DNA of 52,703 bases from RGIG4097 sp964637515 (GCA_964637515.1 CAZWUI010000008.1:1-52703); one strand, 5' to 3'. Positions 35,216-44,540 are shown, counted from the first letter of the stretch. Translations and numbers: made by a program. Notes: generated from the letters alone by a model not told the origin.

Positions 35216-36791
35216 CGTCAAGGACAATCTCGTTGAATCGTCCCTGTTTTTCACGTCCGAAACGAGGCAAGACGGCAAAGTGCGCGTCAAAGCGCGCCTG
35301 TTTTATGATTCTCGTTGGCGGGACGACCGCCCCGCTATCCTCATTCTGCCCACCCTTGAAATGCACGAGGACTTGTCCGACGTTCTCCCCGAACTCATCA
35401 GAGAAGGTTACGTCGTTTGCAGAGTGGACTACTCGGGAGCGGACGAAAGCAGCACGACTTTCCCGCCGTCGCTGTCTTACGCATCCTACCCCGCCTGCGC
35501 AAGTCAACTTCGCGAAATAAAGACGTCCGCACGCGAAACACCTTGGTTTGAATGGGCGAAAATCGCAAGACGTGCTATCTCCCTTCTCCAAGAAACGCAC
35601 CCCGTGGATGCAGATAGAATTTCCGTGCTCGGTATCGGAGCAGGCGCACATATCGCATGGCAGGTTGCAGGCATGGACGGCAGAGTGTCCGCTCTCGTCG
35701 CAATCAACGGCGGTGGCTATCTTTGGAGGGACGGTTGCCCTCGTTTCACAACGGATAACGTTCCCGCAACGGATGCGGAGCGTGCATTCTCGACGGGTGC
35801 GGGCGCGGAAACTTATGCGCGTTTCGTCACCTGCCCCACTTGCTACGTCGTCGCATCCAATAGCGAAACCGCGGACGTGGATAGAGCGGGAGATATTCTC
35901 TCTCTCGTACAGTCCAAAACACAAACTTTGCTCATCTGCAACGGCACGACCGGACAAATCACTTCAAGCGTATTTTTGAGCCTTGAGCATTGGATGAAAA
36001 CCAACTTCGCACACGACCCTGTTGAGGCATCTCGTTGTCCCGACTTGTCCTTTGAAAACATCGAAGGACATCTGCATTTGCGCCTTAAAAACGCAACCCA
36101 TTTCAAAAATAAAGAAGTCCACGTCGCATACGGCGAGCCGAATAACGCATACCGCCATTGGTATACTCTGGACGGCGGACAGAAAGTCGGTGCGCACGAA
36201 TACACTTTCTACGTCCCTGTGTCCGACGTGAAAGACTTGGTGGTCGCATACGCAAGTATCGCATACAAAGACGGCTCGGCGGAATGCTCCCCCGTCATCG
36301 GCATTATCCCTGAAAAAATCGGCGTGTCCGAAGAGTCGGACGAAAACGAAGCGGGTAGAATTATCTACACCGGCGATATGGGGACCGGCAACTTCGTCGC
36401 ATCGTCAAGAAGTGCCATATTGGACGAAAAAACGCTCACGACAACGAGCGGTCCTTTCGACATCAACGGCGTGGTCGTCAGAAAAGGCAAACTGTCCTTC
36501 TTCCGCGACTCAAAAGAGAATTTCTCATCGCAACGCGATGCGATTTTCCAATTCGACGCCTACTCTGCAGAGCATAAAGAAATCATCGTGTCCGTGAAAA
36601 CTTCCCAACAAGAATTGCCGTATAAGACGAAAGTCACGTTGTCGGGCGGTGAGTTTTGGCAAAAAGTGTCCTTATCCGCAAACGATTTCAAATCGGATGC
36701 GGGACGTACACTTCCCCTGTTCTCAGACGGCAAACGTTTCTCCTTTGAAAATGCGGAAAACGTCGTATTCAACAATTTGTTGTGGATATAA
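35127..36791 (+). CDS. Multidomain protein with a catalytically incomplete alpha/beta-hydrolase domain
   Basis: 554 residues. Residues about 30-290 follow the alpha/beta-hydrolase pattern of dienelactone-hydrolase or acyl-esterase relatives (AILILPTLEMHEDLSDVLPE, CRVDYSGADESST, DADRISVLGIGAGAHIAW). The nucleophile elbow reads GIGAG where an active enzyme has GxSxG, and the histidine expected near residue 270 is replaced in ICNGTTGQIT. Two beta-rich regions follow (about 300-390 and 410-554), similar to carbohydrate-binding or Ig-like modules. No signal peptide is seen. It is most likely a binding protein or pseudoenzyme; the ligand is unknown. The ATG is at 35127 because the -10 box lies 7 nt before it; an earlier in-frame start at 35097 would overlap the promoter. 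Confidence 0.6.
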   Translation: MELQFLTPTEVWEGFNPKKDPLEASITSTDVKDNLVESSLFFTSETRQDGKVRVKARLFYDSRWRDDRPAILILPTLEMHEDLSDVLPELIREGYVVCRVDYSGADESSTTFPPSLSYASYPACASQLREIKTSARETPWFEWAKIARRAISLLQETHPVDADRISVLGIGAGAHIAWQVAGMDGRVSALVAINGGGYLWRDGCPRFTTDNVPATDAERAFSTGAGAETYARFVTCPTCYVVASNSETADVDRAGDILSLVQSKTQTLLICNGTTGQITSSVFLSLEHWMKTNFAHDPVEASRCPDLSFENIEGHLHLRLKNATHFKNKEVHVAYGEPNNAYRHWYTLDGGQKVGAHEYTFYVPVSDVKDLVVAYASIAYKDGSAECSPVIGIIPEKIGVSEESDENEAGRIIYTGDMGTGNFVASSRSAILDEKTLTTTSGPFDINGVVVRKGKLSFFRDSKENFSSQRDAIFQFDAYSAEHKEIIVSVKTSQQELPYKTKVTLSGGEFWQKVSLSANDFKSDAGRTLPLFSDGKRFSFENAENVVFNNLLWI

Positions 36792-36821
36792 CGGATAAGT
36801 CGGCATACAATTAAACGCAAG

Positions 36822-37430
36822 ATGGACAACGAAGAAATATTCGACACTCCCAATTCAAAACGCAAAAAAGTCGTTACGTCCGTCGCGGTCGTCGTGACGG
36901 TGATTTTGCTTGCGTGCCTGACTGCGTTTTTGCTGAAAACCTACGTTTTCGTGTCAATACCCGTGAGCGGGGACAGCATGAATCCCACTCTGACCGGGGG
37001 CGTGTATATTCTCAACGACGACAACACCGTCAAGGAAACCATTCAAAAGGGGGACACCCTAATCCTTGACAAAGTCGCAAAAATCAAGCGTGGGGACATA
37101 GTCGTATTCCACAAACAAAACGAGAAAAATCTCGTGAAAAGAGTGATCGGGATTGCAGGCGATACGATCACAATAAAAGACGGAAAAGTCTTTTTGAACG
37201 GCACGGAATTGTCGGAAACTTACGTCATCGGCAACACTTACGCCTACAGCGGTGCGGCGGTCGATTTCACCGAAATCATGCTGACCGTCCCCGACGGACA
37301 CGTCTACTGTCTTGGTGACAACCGCGAAAACAGCATGGACTCTCGCACGCTCGGTGCGATTTCTCTCGACGACGTCATCGGAAAATGTATTCTCATCGCA
37401 TCCGGCGACGGAAAACTCCGCACCCCATAA
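36822..37430 (+). CDS. lepB: Type I signal peptidase
   Basis: Membrane serine protease that cleaves signal peptides from exported proteins (family S26). The 202 residues have one N-terminal transmembrane segment (about 17-40), the catalytic serine motif SGDSMNPTL just after it, the catalytic lysine in NLVKRVIGIAGDTI, and the box E region YCLGDNRENSMDSRTLG. The ATG at 36822 lies 30 nt after the hydrolase-fold gene without a Shine-Dalgarno; TACAAT 10 nt upstream could be its -10, but no good -35 is present. A terminator follows at 37482. Confidence 0.95.
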   Translation: MDNEEIFDTPNSKRKKVVTSVAVVVTVILLACLTAFLLKTYVFVSIPVSGDSMNPTLTGGVYILNDDNTVKETIQKGDTLILDKVAKIKRGDIVVFHKQNEKNLVKRVIGIAGDTITIKDGKVFLNGTELSETYVIGNTYAYSGAAVDFTEIMLTVPDGHVYCLGDNRENSMDSRTLGAISLDDVIGKCILIASGDGKLRTP

Positions 37431-37481
37431 AAAATTCCGCTATCGCAAATTGCAAAACAGAATATCAAAACAAGCAAAAAT

Positions 37482-37510
37482 AATAGCCACCGCAGCGGTG
37501 GCTATTTTCA
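37482..37510. terminator. Terminator between lepB and the FAD reductase gene
   Basis: AATAGCCACC / GGTGGCTATT around GCAGC, with a T-rich tail on the plus strand; shared by two convergent genes. Confidence 0.75.
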
Positions 37511-38839
37511 TTATTTTTCGATGATGCGTTTCAGGCGTTTTTCCCAGTTTTTGACGGCGTTTTCGCTATATGTTCGTGGGATTGCTTTGCCTACTCTTTC
37601 CGCTTTTGCACTTCTCATAATCATCGTGTTCATTTGAAGAAGTACGCCTATCTTGCCAAGTCCGACCGCACACACCTTTTTGACTGCGTCGGCGGGACCT
37701 ATTTTGACGAGATTTCCGCTTGCTACTTTGATAAGATCGTCGTTCGAGAGAATTTTGCTTCCGAACATCCAATCGACCATTTCATCCGATTGGGTGAGTA
37801 GCCAACGTTTCATGACGTCCACACCGCAGTGTTGTCCGCCATATTCACGGAATACTCTGACCTGATAACTCCAAAGTCGTTTGACGGTGAAGAGTTCTTC
37901 CCCTTTCACGCCCTTGGTCATATTCGCACCTATGCTCTCTGCAAGGATTTCCGCCGACAACATACTCGATGCAATGCCCGAACCGAGAAGCGGTATGGTT
38001 TGATACGCCGCATCCCCGATTGCCACATAGCCGTTTGCAACCATTCTCGTTGCGGGATAGCGGACCGGGATAATCACGTTGTAGCCGCCGCGCACGATTT
38101 CATCCCCCAAAATCTCGTTGTGCGCGCGCATATAATCTATTGCTTCTTTCTTCGTCTTTTCGTCAAGATTTCCGATTCTGCCGACAAGCACGTTGACGAG
38201 AGTGGGATCGTTGTCAAGGATAGTCCAAGAAATCCCCGGCTCACCCAAGTGTTTCATATACACCTTGTTGGTATACTTCGGATCGGGAGAGCCTTCCTTT
38301 CTTCTATAGAATGCGCGATATGCCTCGAACACCTCGTTATCTTTGATTTGAGTCACACAGAATGCGGTGGGGAGTTTCGAGCGGACGGGCGAATATGCAC
38401 CCGCACTATCCACGACGAGGTCGCATATGATTTCTTCGCCGTCGATGACCACGCCGACGACTTTATCTCCTCGAATGACGGGAGCGTCAACACTCTTGCC
38501 AAATTCGAATTTCGCATAGTCTTTCGCTCTGTCGTAAAGGGCTTTGTTGAGCGGTCTGCGCTCGATTGACAAGTCGGGGTCGGACTCGTCTTGCGTAAAT
38601 TCTCTCACCGCTTTTTCATAGGGAGAGCAAAAAGTCCAAGAGCGTTTTTTGAAATGCTCTTCAGGAATATCAATCCCGAGACGGCGGAAAATTTTGGGGC
38701 TGACGTCATCGTGCCAGTCGTATCTCATCTCATCGAGAGAGGGTGCTTTTTCATAGACGGTAACGTCAAAACCGAGCTTGCCGAGTTTTTCTGCGGCGAC
38801 CAGACCACCGATGCCTGCGCCAACGATTATAACTTTCAT
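37511..38839 (-). CDS. FAD-dependent oxidoreductase, geranylgeranyl reductase-like
   Basis: 442 residues with the N-terminal Rossmann dinucleotide site VIIVGAGIGGLVAAEKLG (residues 3-20), the region around CDLVVDSAGAYSPVRSKLP near residue 145, and the second FAD motif GYVAIGDAAYQTIPLLGSGI near 275. This pattern fits the PHBH-type/geranylgeranyl reductase group (FixC-like), which reduces polyprenyl chains or hydroxylates aromatic substrates. The start at 38839 with GGAGG was chosen over 38950, whose extra residues are not conserved. It is a single gene between two terminators, so the substrate is unknown. Confidence 0.8.
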   Translation of the reverse strand: MKVIIVGAGIGGLVAAEKLGKLGFDVTVYEKAPSLDEMRYDWHDDVSPKIFRRLGIDIPEEHFKKRSWTFCSPYEKAVREFTQDESDPDLSIERRPLNKALYDRAKDYAKFEFGKSVDAPVIRGDKVVGVVIDGEEIICDLVVDSAGAYSPVRSKLPTAFCVTQIKDNEVFEAYRAFYRRKEGSPDPKYTNKVYMKHLGEPGISWTILDNDPTLVNVLVGRIGNLDEKTKKEAIDYMRAHNEILGDEIVRGGYNVIIPVRYPATRMVANGYVAIGDAAYQTIPLLGSGIASSMLSAEILAESIGANMTKGVKGEELFTVKRLWSYQVRVFREYGGQHCGVDVMKRWLLTQSDEMVDWMFGSKILSNDDLIKVASGNLVKIGPADAVKKVCAVGLGKIGVLLQMNTMIMRSAKAERVGKAIPRTYSENAVKNWEKRLKRIIEK

Positions 38840-38869
38840 AAAACCTCCGAAAAGGATTTTGATACAACC

Positions 38870-38898
38870 ATTATACACCGCCTGCGCCGATTGCGCAA
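38870..38898 (-). promoter_or_regulatory. Promoter of the FAD reductase gene
   Basis: On the minus strand, TTGCGC, a 17-nt spacer, and a perfect TATAAT (38870-38875), about 30 nt before the ATG. Confidence 0.75.
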
Positions 38899-38924
38899 CC
38901 CCGCATTTTTTATTTTTGCGCAAC

Positions 38925-38957
38925 AAAAAAGCGGGAACGGATATTTCCAATTCCCGC
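38925..38957 (-). terminator. Terminator after cysS
   Basis: On the minus strand, GCGGGAA / TTCCCGC around a 13-nt loop, followed by TTTTTTG. It ends the ftsH-cysE-cysS transcript. Confidence 0.85.
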
Positions 38958-39003
38958 CAAAATGCTCATTTTATCTTGTCAAAAACAATATATAAACCGC
39001 CTT

Positions 39004-40398
39004 TTAGAGTTTTTCGACCACTGCGCCGTCTTTCGTGTCTTTGACAGAATAACCGAGTGCGGTTATCTTTGCGCGGATTTCGTCTGCGACCGCCCAGTTG
39101 CGCTCCGCCTTTGCTTTCGCTCTTTCTTCGACGAGAGCAAGCACTTCTTGAGGCACTTCGTCTTTTGCCTTGCTTTCGGCAAATGCTATAAACTCTGTGG
39201 GGGCTGCTTTGAAGAAACCAAGCAATCCGTAACTGTCTTTGACCGCCGCTATATCGTCAAGTGCGGACGAGTCGCCCGTGTTGACTTTGCTCTTGATTTT
39301 CTTGAAGTATCCGAACAAATCGGCAAGTGCTTTTGCGGTGTTGAAATCATCGTCCATTGCGTCGTTGAACGCTTTGTCGATTTCCGCATTGCCCTTTCCG
39401 CCGACTCCAAAAGTCTTTTCCACTTGCTCGATGATTTTGTAAAATCCGAGAAGGTGTTTTTCTGCCTCGGGGAAGAGGTCGTCAGTGACGTTTATATCCC
39501 CTCTGTAGTTGGTTTGAAGAAGAGCAAACTTTATGGTTTCGGGATGATACGCTTCAAGCAAATCCGCAAGGAACAAACTGTTGCCCAAAGACTTTGACAT
39601 CTTTTGTCCGTTGACTTTGATGAGTCCGTTATGTATCCAATATTTCGCGAATTGCTTGCCCGTCAACGCTTCGGTTTGTGCGATTTCGTTTTCGTGGTGG
39701 GGGAAGATGAGGTCGCGACCGCCGCCGTGAATATCAATTTGCTCGCCAAATGCTTTCATGTTCATTGCAGAGCATTCGATATGCCAACCGGGACGTCCGT
39801 TACCCCAAGGAGACACCCAATACGGCTCCCCTTCTTTTGCGGATTTCCAAAGTGCGAAGTCAAGGGGATTATTCTTGTTGTCTTCGTTTTCGATACGGAC
39901 GCTTTCAAATGCATCTTCAAGTTTTCTACCGCTGAGCTTGCCGTAACCTGCAAAACTCTCGACCGCAAAATACACGTCCCCTTCTTCCGTAGGATAGGCG
40001 TGTCCTTTCTCGATGAGTTTCGCAATAAATTCGATTATTCCGTCCATTGTACAAGTCGCTTTGAGCCAAATATCCGGGTCGTCAACTTGCAATGCGCGCA
40101 TTTCCTTGTCGATTTTTTCAATCATCATCTCTGCGTACTTATCGGCGGGGATACCCGTTTCGTGAGACTTCGCGATTATTTTGTCGTCGACGTCGGTGTA
40201 GTTTCTGGCATACGTAACCTGATAGCCGCTCTTGACGAGATATTTGCGGATGACGTCGTAGATGAGTGCTTGATAGGCGTGTCCGATATGCGCCTCACCG
40301 CTCACCGTGATACCGCAAGCGTACATCTTGACTTTGCCGTCTTCAAGGGGATGAAACTCTTCTTTTCTTCTTGTTAAAGTGTTGTAGATTTTGAGCAT
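39004..40398 (-). CDS. cysS: Cysteinyl-tRNA synthetase
   Basis: Charges tRNA-Cys with cysteine; class I synthetase. The 464 residues contain the first zinc cysteine in MYACGITV, the HIGH box as HIGHA near residue 37, the zinc-binding WHIECSAMNMK, and the KMSKS loop in GQKMSKSLGN near 265. GGAAGGA precedes the ATG. It is 9 nt downstream of cysE, an arrangement known from other Firmicutes that couples cysteine synthesis to its use. No T-box leader stands before the operon. Confidence 0.97.
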   Translation of the reverse strand: MLKIYNTLTRRKEEFHPLEDGKVKMYACGITVSGEAHIGHAYQALIYDVIRKYLVKSGYQVTYARNYTDVDDKIIAKSHETGIPADKYAEMMIEKIDKEMRALQVDDPDIWLKATCTMDGIIEFIAKLIEKGHAYPTEEGDVYFAVESFAGYGKLSGRKLEDAFESVRIENEDNKNNPLDFALWKSAKEGEPYWVSPWGNGRPGWHIECSAMNMKAFGEQIDIHGGGRDLIFPHHENEIAQTEALTGKQFAKYWIHNGLIKVNGQKMSKSLGNSLFLADLLEAYHPETIKFALLQTNYRGDINVTDDLFPEAEKHLLGFYKIIEQVEKTFGVGGKGNAEIDKAFNDAMDDDFNTAKALADLFGYFKKIKSKVNTGDSSALDDIAAVKDSYGLLGFFKAAPTEFIAFAESKAKDEVPQEVLALVEERAKAKAERNWAVADEIRAKITALGYSVKDTKDGAVVEKL

Positions 40399-40407
40399 AA
40401 TTCCTTC

Positions 40408-41109
40408 CTATTCGCCGTCTTTATTCGGCGTAGCCTCGGGCATATTGTTCTCGTCGTAAGTGATGGAATAACGGCAAGCGTGTATTCCTGCATTCTTTTC
40501 GAGTTCGTAGATACGCTCGTTAAGGCGTTTGAATTCTTCCATAATGGGATCGGGCAAGAGAATTTGATCCATATCCGCCACCCTTTTGCCCTCTTGCTTG
40601 ACCACTCTGCCGGGGACTCCGACGACGGTCGAGTGCGGGGGAACGGATTTTAGCACTACACTGCCCGCTCCGATTTTGCTATGTGCGCCTATGGTGAGCG
40701 GTCCGAGCACCTTTGCACCCGCCGATACCATGACGTCGTTTTCAAGGGTGGGGTGACGTTTGCCTACGTCCTTTCCCGTACCGCCAAGGGTAACACCCTG
40801 ATAAAGAATGCAATCGTCCCCTATCTCTGCGGTTTCGCCGATGACGACGCCTGCGCCATGGTCTATCATAACTCTTTTTCCTATCACTGCGGCGGGGTGG
40901 ATTTCAACGCCCGTGCGACGACGAGAGTTATCCGCCACGAGTTTTGCAAGGGTTTTCATACCCTTGTTCCAAAGCGCGTGCGCATAAAGATGACTGCAAA
41001 GCGCCTTATAACCTGCGTACGTCATTTTGACTGACGACGGCGAAGTTGCGGCGGGGTCGCTTGCAAGTATCTTTTCAAGATAGGACTTTTTGTATTCTTT
41101 GATTTTCAT
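40408..41109 (-). CDS. cysE: Serine O-acetyltransferase
   Basis: Acetylates serine with acetyl-CoA, the first step of cysteine synthesis. The 233 residues have an N-terminal helical part followed by a left-handed beta-helix of hexapeptide repeats (IHPAAVIGKRVMIDHGAGVV, then IGDDCILYQGVTLGGTGK) and the C-terminal HSTVVGVPGRVV, typical of the short EpsC-type enzymes of Firmicutes. The ATG at 41109 is 2 nt after the ftsH stop; cysS follows. The last 60 residues are a soluble extension with a coiled-coil-like stretch. Confidence 0.95.
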   Translation of the reverse strand: MKIKEYKKSYLEKILASDPAATSPSSVKMTYAGYKALCSHLYAHALWNKGMKTLAKLVADNSRRRTGVEIHPAAVIGKRVMIDHGAGVVIGETAEIGDDCILYQGVTLGGTGKDVGKRHPTLENDVMVSAGAKVLGPLTIGAHSKIGAGSVVLKSVPPHSTVVGVPGRVVKQEGKRVADMDQILLPDPIMEEFKRLNERIYELEKNAGIHACRYSITYDENNMPEATPNKDGE

Positions 41110-41111
41110 TG

Positions 41112-43001
41112 TTATTCCGCGTCGTTATTCTCCGCGACGGGTTCGATTTCCACTGCGGATTCTTCCGCATTTTGCTCCGCAACGGGTTCAAACATCTTGT
41201 CGATTTCGTCCGCATAAATGGTTTCTTTCTCGTAGAGAGCCTTGACCATAACGTCCATAATCGAGCGATGTTCGGTCAGAATTTGAAGAGCGGTTGCGTA
41301 TTGAGTGTCGAGAATTTTCTTGACTTCCGCATCAATCTTCGCCGCCACTTCGTCGCTGTAATTCAGTTGAGTTTGATAATCTCTGCCGAGGAATACTTCT
41401 TCGCTTGCGCCGAGATACATATTGCCGAGAGTGTCCGACATACCCCATTCGGTGACCATCTTGCGCGCGATTTTGCTTGCACGTTGAATATCGTTGCTTG
41501 CACCGGTGGATATATCTTTGATGACGATTTCTTCCGCCGCACGTCCGCCGAGAAGCATAGTGATTTGGTCGAGAAGTTTTTGTTTGGTCATATGACTGTC
41601 GTCGTTTTGCGGAAGTGTGATTGTGTAGCCCGCCGCCATACCTCTCGGAATGATACTGACTTCATGCACGTCGTCGCAATTTTTGACGCATTTTGCGATG
41701 ATTGCGTGTCCGCTTTCGTGGTATGCGGTGATTCGCTTATCCGTTTCGGTGATGACTCTGCTCTTCTTTGCGGGGCCTGCGATAACCTTGTTGATTGCTT
41801 CGCTGATATCCTTCATGCAAATAGTCTTGCGATTGTCGCGGGCGGCAAGGATAGCCGCTTCGTTGAGCATATTTTCAATATCCGCACCCGTGAAACCGAC
41901 AGTGAGTCTTGCAACGTCCTTGAAATTGACGTCGCTTGCAAGAGGCTTATTTCTTGCGTGGACTTTCATAATGTCTTCTCTACCCTTGACGTCGGGCACG
42001 TTGACGTAGATTTGTCTATCGAATCTGCCCGGGCGCATAAGTGCGGGGTCGAGAATATCCGCGCGGTTGGTTGCCGCCATTACTATTATACTGTCACTGG
42101 ACTCGAAACCGTCCATTTGAACGAGAAGTTGGTTGAGGGTTTGTTCTCTTTCGTCGTTTCCGCCGCCGAGTCCCGCTCCGCGTTGTCTGCCGACTGCGTC
42201 GATTTCGTCGATGAACACGATACAAGGCATACTGTGTTTTGCCTGTTCGAACAAGTCGCGCACTCTCGATGCGCCGACACCGACGAACATTTCGACGAAG
42301 TCAGAACCGGATATGGAGAAGAACGGCACGTTAGCCTCACCCGCGACCGCTTTTGCGAACAGAGTTTTACCCGTTCCCGGAGGACCTACGAGAAGTACGC
42401 CTTTCGGAATGCGCGCACCGATTTCGGTGAACTTTTGGGGATTCTTGAGGAAGTCTACGATTTCTTGAAGTTCTTGCTTCTCTTCTTCCGCACCCGCAAC
42501 GTCGTTGAAACGCACTTTGATGTCCTTGACTTTGTTCGCTTTGGTCTTGCCAAAATCAAGAGCCTTGTTGTTCGCACCTGCGCTCTTGCGCATCACGACT
42601 ATAAAGATGATCGCGAGAATTGCAAGCATCACAAGGGGGACGACAAACGAACTGACCGTCGAAGTGGTCGTGGGATCGTCGTACACAACGTTGACTGCGG
42701 GACCGCCGTTTTCCGACCATTCCGCAAGGGTGCTTTCAAAGGCGGTACGAGACGCGATATAGCAGAAATACGTGGAAGAACTTTCCCCTTTCAACTTGAT
42801 ATTGACGGTGTAGTTTCCTTGGATATAGAGAGTGTCGATTTTGCCCGATTGGTAAAGACTTACAAGACTTTCGGAATTGAGGTCACTCGTCGTGTAGGGT
42901 ATTTCGGTGGGACCCGACAATTCAACGATCAAAATCACTGCGAGCATAATTATCACTATGGCAGCGACGACGATTAAGATTCTTTTGGTTGAAGTTTTCA
43001 T
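41112..43001 (-). CDS. ftsH: ATP-dependent zinc metalloprotease FtsH
   Basis: Membrane-anchored AAA+ protease that degrades damaged membrane proteins and regulators, working as a hexamer. The 629 residues have two transmembrane segments (about 7-27 and 110-130) around an external domain, the AAA module with Walker A GPPGTGKTLFAK near 207, Walker B IVFIDEIDAVG and the SRH region RPGRFDRQIYV, and the zinc protease site HESGH near 430. The C-terminal 25 residues are acidic. GGAGGA precedes the ATG and a strong promoter lies upstream. It heads the ftsH-cysE-cysS unit. Confidence 0.97.
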   Translation of the reverse strand: MKTSTKRILIVVAAIVIIMLAVILIVELSGPTEIPYTTSDLNSESLVSLYQSGKIDTLYIQGNYTVNIKLKGESSSTYFCYIASRTAFESTLAEWSENGGPAVNVVYDDPTTTSTVSSFVVPLVMLAILAIIFIVVMRKSAGANNKALDFGKTKANKVKDIKVRFNDVAGAEEEKQELQEIVDFLKNPQKFTEIGARIPKGVLLVGPPGTGKTLFAKAVAGEANVPFFSISGSDFVEMFVGVGASRVRDLFEQAKHSMPCIVFIDEIDAVGRQRGAGLGGGNDEREQTLNQLLVQMDGFESSDSIIVMAATNRADILDPALMRPGRFDRQIYVNVPDVKGREDIMKVHARNKPLASDVNFKDVARLTVGFTGADIENMLNEAAILAARDNRKTICMKDISEAINKVIAGPAKKSRVITETDKRITAYHESGHAIIAKCVKNCDDVHEVSIIPRGMAAGYTITLPQNDDSHMTKQKLLDQITMLLGGRAAEEIVIKDISTGASNDIQRASKIARKMVTEWGMSDTLGNMYLGASEEVFLGRDYQTQLNYSDEVAAKIDAEVKKILDTQYATALQILTEHRSIMDVMVKALYEKETIYADEIDKMFEPVAEQNAEESAVEIEPVAENNDAE

Positions 43002-43051
43002 TATTCCTCCGTAGACCTAGCCTCGGCATAATATTATAGATATGTCTTATT

Positions 43052-43080
43052 ATTATAAATATTATACGCAAAAAAGTCAA
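43052..43080 (-). promoter_or_regulatory. Promoter of ftsH-cysE-cysS
   Basis: On the minus strand, TTGACT (43075-43080), a 17-nt spacer, and TATAAT (43052-43057). The -35 box lies inside the 3' arm of the yyaC terminator. Confidence 0.85.
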
Positions 43081-43116
43081 CGACAAGGCACTATTTCTTT
43101 CATTATTGCCGTTGAC
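43070..43116 (-). terminator. Terminator after yyaC
   Basis: On the minus strand, GTCAACGGCAA (43106-43116) pairs with TTGTCGTTGAC (43076-43086), 11 pairs with one G-U, then TTTTTT. Confidence 0.7.
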
Positions 43117-43168
43117 GGACTTGAGCCTAAAACCAATATAGCGCGACGTGCTTAAACGAAAATTAAAC

Positions 43169-43624
43169 TCACGCCACCGTTTTGAAAAGCATATGAATTG
43201 CGGAATATATCACAAACGCTATTTTATCTGCCATTTTTGACACTTCAACCCCGTTTGCGTTCAAAAGTTCGTGCATATAGTTGCCGCCATTCACACCTAC
43301 TACGCCAAGTATTCCGACGTCGCCGTAGCGGTTTTTTCTCCCTCCAACCGCGGCGGGACACACCCCGTCTTCTCTCACGGTAAACTTGCCTATACGCTCT
43401 TTTTTGCCAAGGGACGCATCTACGGATAGCACGACCGCTCTCGGGTGCAACGACGAAATCAAAGGCAGATATTCGTCCATATTTCTTGCGGTCAAAGGGC
43501 GATCGAGAGTGCCGTATACGTAGCACGGCAAGTTGTATTTTTCAACAAGTGCGCTGCCGACGTAAGGGCCTAACGAATCCCCGGCGATACTCGGCGCGCC
43601 AAAACATACGATTACGATTTCCAT
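43169..43624 (-). CDS. yyaC: YyaC family spore protease-like protein (DUF1256)
   Basis: A member of DUF1256, named after Bacillus YyaC, related to the Gpr spore protease fold and found only in spore formers; its exact role is not settled. The 151 residues include VCFGAPSIAGDSLGPYVGSAL near the N terminus, the conserved VYGTLDRPLTARNM, VLSVDASLGK near 85, and GILGVVGVNGG. ATG at 43624 was preferred, with GGAAA upstream; a TTG six codons earlier is possible. It follows the ZIP gene by 35 nt and probably shares its transcript. Confidence 0.9.
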   Translation of the reverse strand: MEIVIVCFGAPSIAGDSLGPYVGSALVEKYNLPCYVYGTLDRPLTARNMDEYLPLISSLHPRAVVLSVDASLGKKERIGKFTVREDGVCPAAVGGRKNRYGDVGILGVVGVNGGNYMHELLNANGVEVSKMADKIAFVIYSAIHMLFKTVA

Positions 43625-43659
43625 AAGCGGTATTGTTTCCAAATCCGCCCGTTTTCATA

Positions 43660-44493
43660 CTAGATCGCAAACACGAAAACCGCTGAGCATATTATTCCCG
43701 CAATCATGCTGACCGAGGGCAGTTCACCGCCATTCATATCCGTCGCTTCGGGTAGGATTTCAAGGAAGGTTACGTATATCATCGCACCGCCCGCAAGACC
43801 CATACATACACCCGTTGCAAGTGCGCTTATTCCGCCGACCGCAACCCCAACGACCGCCCCGAGCACCGTTGACGCACCCGCAAGAAAAGTGAGCAAAATC
43901 GCTTTTATCGGTTTCACTCCGCCCGACGATAAGGGCGCAGATATGACCGTCCCTTCGGGGACGTCGTGTAGTGCGATGACGAGAGCGACAAGCACCCCCG
44001 CCGACGTTTCCGCAACGCCCGATGCGCCTATCGCCATACCCTCGGGGAAGTTGTGAAGAGCAATTGCAAAAAACATCACTATCCCTGTGCGCAGAGTTTT
44101 CTTTCTGCTATCCGCCGATTTATCGTTTTTCATTGCAAGGACGCTTGCGACAACTCTATTTCCGCCGTCTTGTTTTTCGACAAAGTCCAAAAGAGCGTTC
44201 ACCGCATACACGCCGAGCGCACCCGCTATCGTAGATAACGTAGCGACAATAATACCGATATAGTCCTGTCCTACGACCGCCGATTTTTCCACCGCTTCGG
44301 GTATCATCTCGAAAGTTACGACGCCCGTCATAACTCCGCCAGCAAAAGCAAGAATTTTGCCAGTCGTTTCTTGCCCTTTACCCTTCAAAAACACGCCGAG
44401 AATACCGCCTATTCCAGTGCCTAACACCCCTGCAATCAGGGAAACTATCACCATAAATTCGCCATTTGTGAGCGCGGCAAGTCCATTGAACAT
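43660..44493 (-). CDS. ZIP family metal transporter
   Basis: Probable importer of Zn2+ or related divalent metals. The 277 residues form about eight hydrophobic segments. The signature helices show ALHNFPEGMAIGASGVA near residue 155 and ALHDVPEGTVISAPL near 185, whose H, N/D, E residues make the binuclear metal site of ZIP proteins. Helix 2 has a glycine-rich segment and FAGGVMTGVVTFEMIPEA. AAGGAG precedes the ATG at 44493 by 11 nt. It shares a transcript with yyaC and is divergent from degV. Confidence 0.92.
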   Translation of the reverse strand: MFNGLAALTNGEFMVIVSLIAGVLGTGIGGILGVFLKGKGQETTGKILAFAGGVMTGVVTFEMIPEAVEKSAVVGQDYIGIIVATLSTIAGALGVYAVNALLDFVEKQDGGNRVVASVLAMKNDKSADSRKKTLRTGIVMFFAIALHNFPEGMAIGASGVAETSAGVLVALVIALHDVPEGTVISAPLSSGGVKPIKAILLTFLAGASTVLGAVVGVAVGGISALATGVCMGLAGGAMIYVTFLEILPEATDMNGGELPSVSMIAGIICSAVFVFAI

Positions 44494-44540
44494 AGAACTT
44501 TAATCTCCTTTTAATAAAACACGCAAGATAGTCACGTTGT

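Noticed and set aside
41109..42977. A 622-codon frame opposite ftsH
   Set aside because: Antisense shadow; ftsH motifs on the minus strand are intact.
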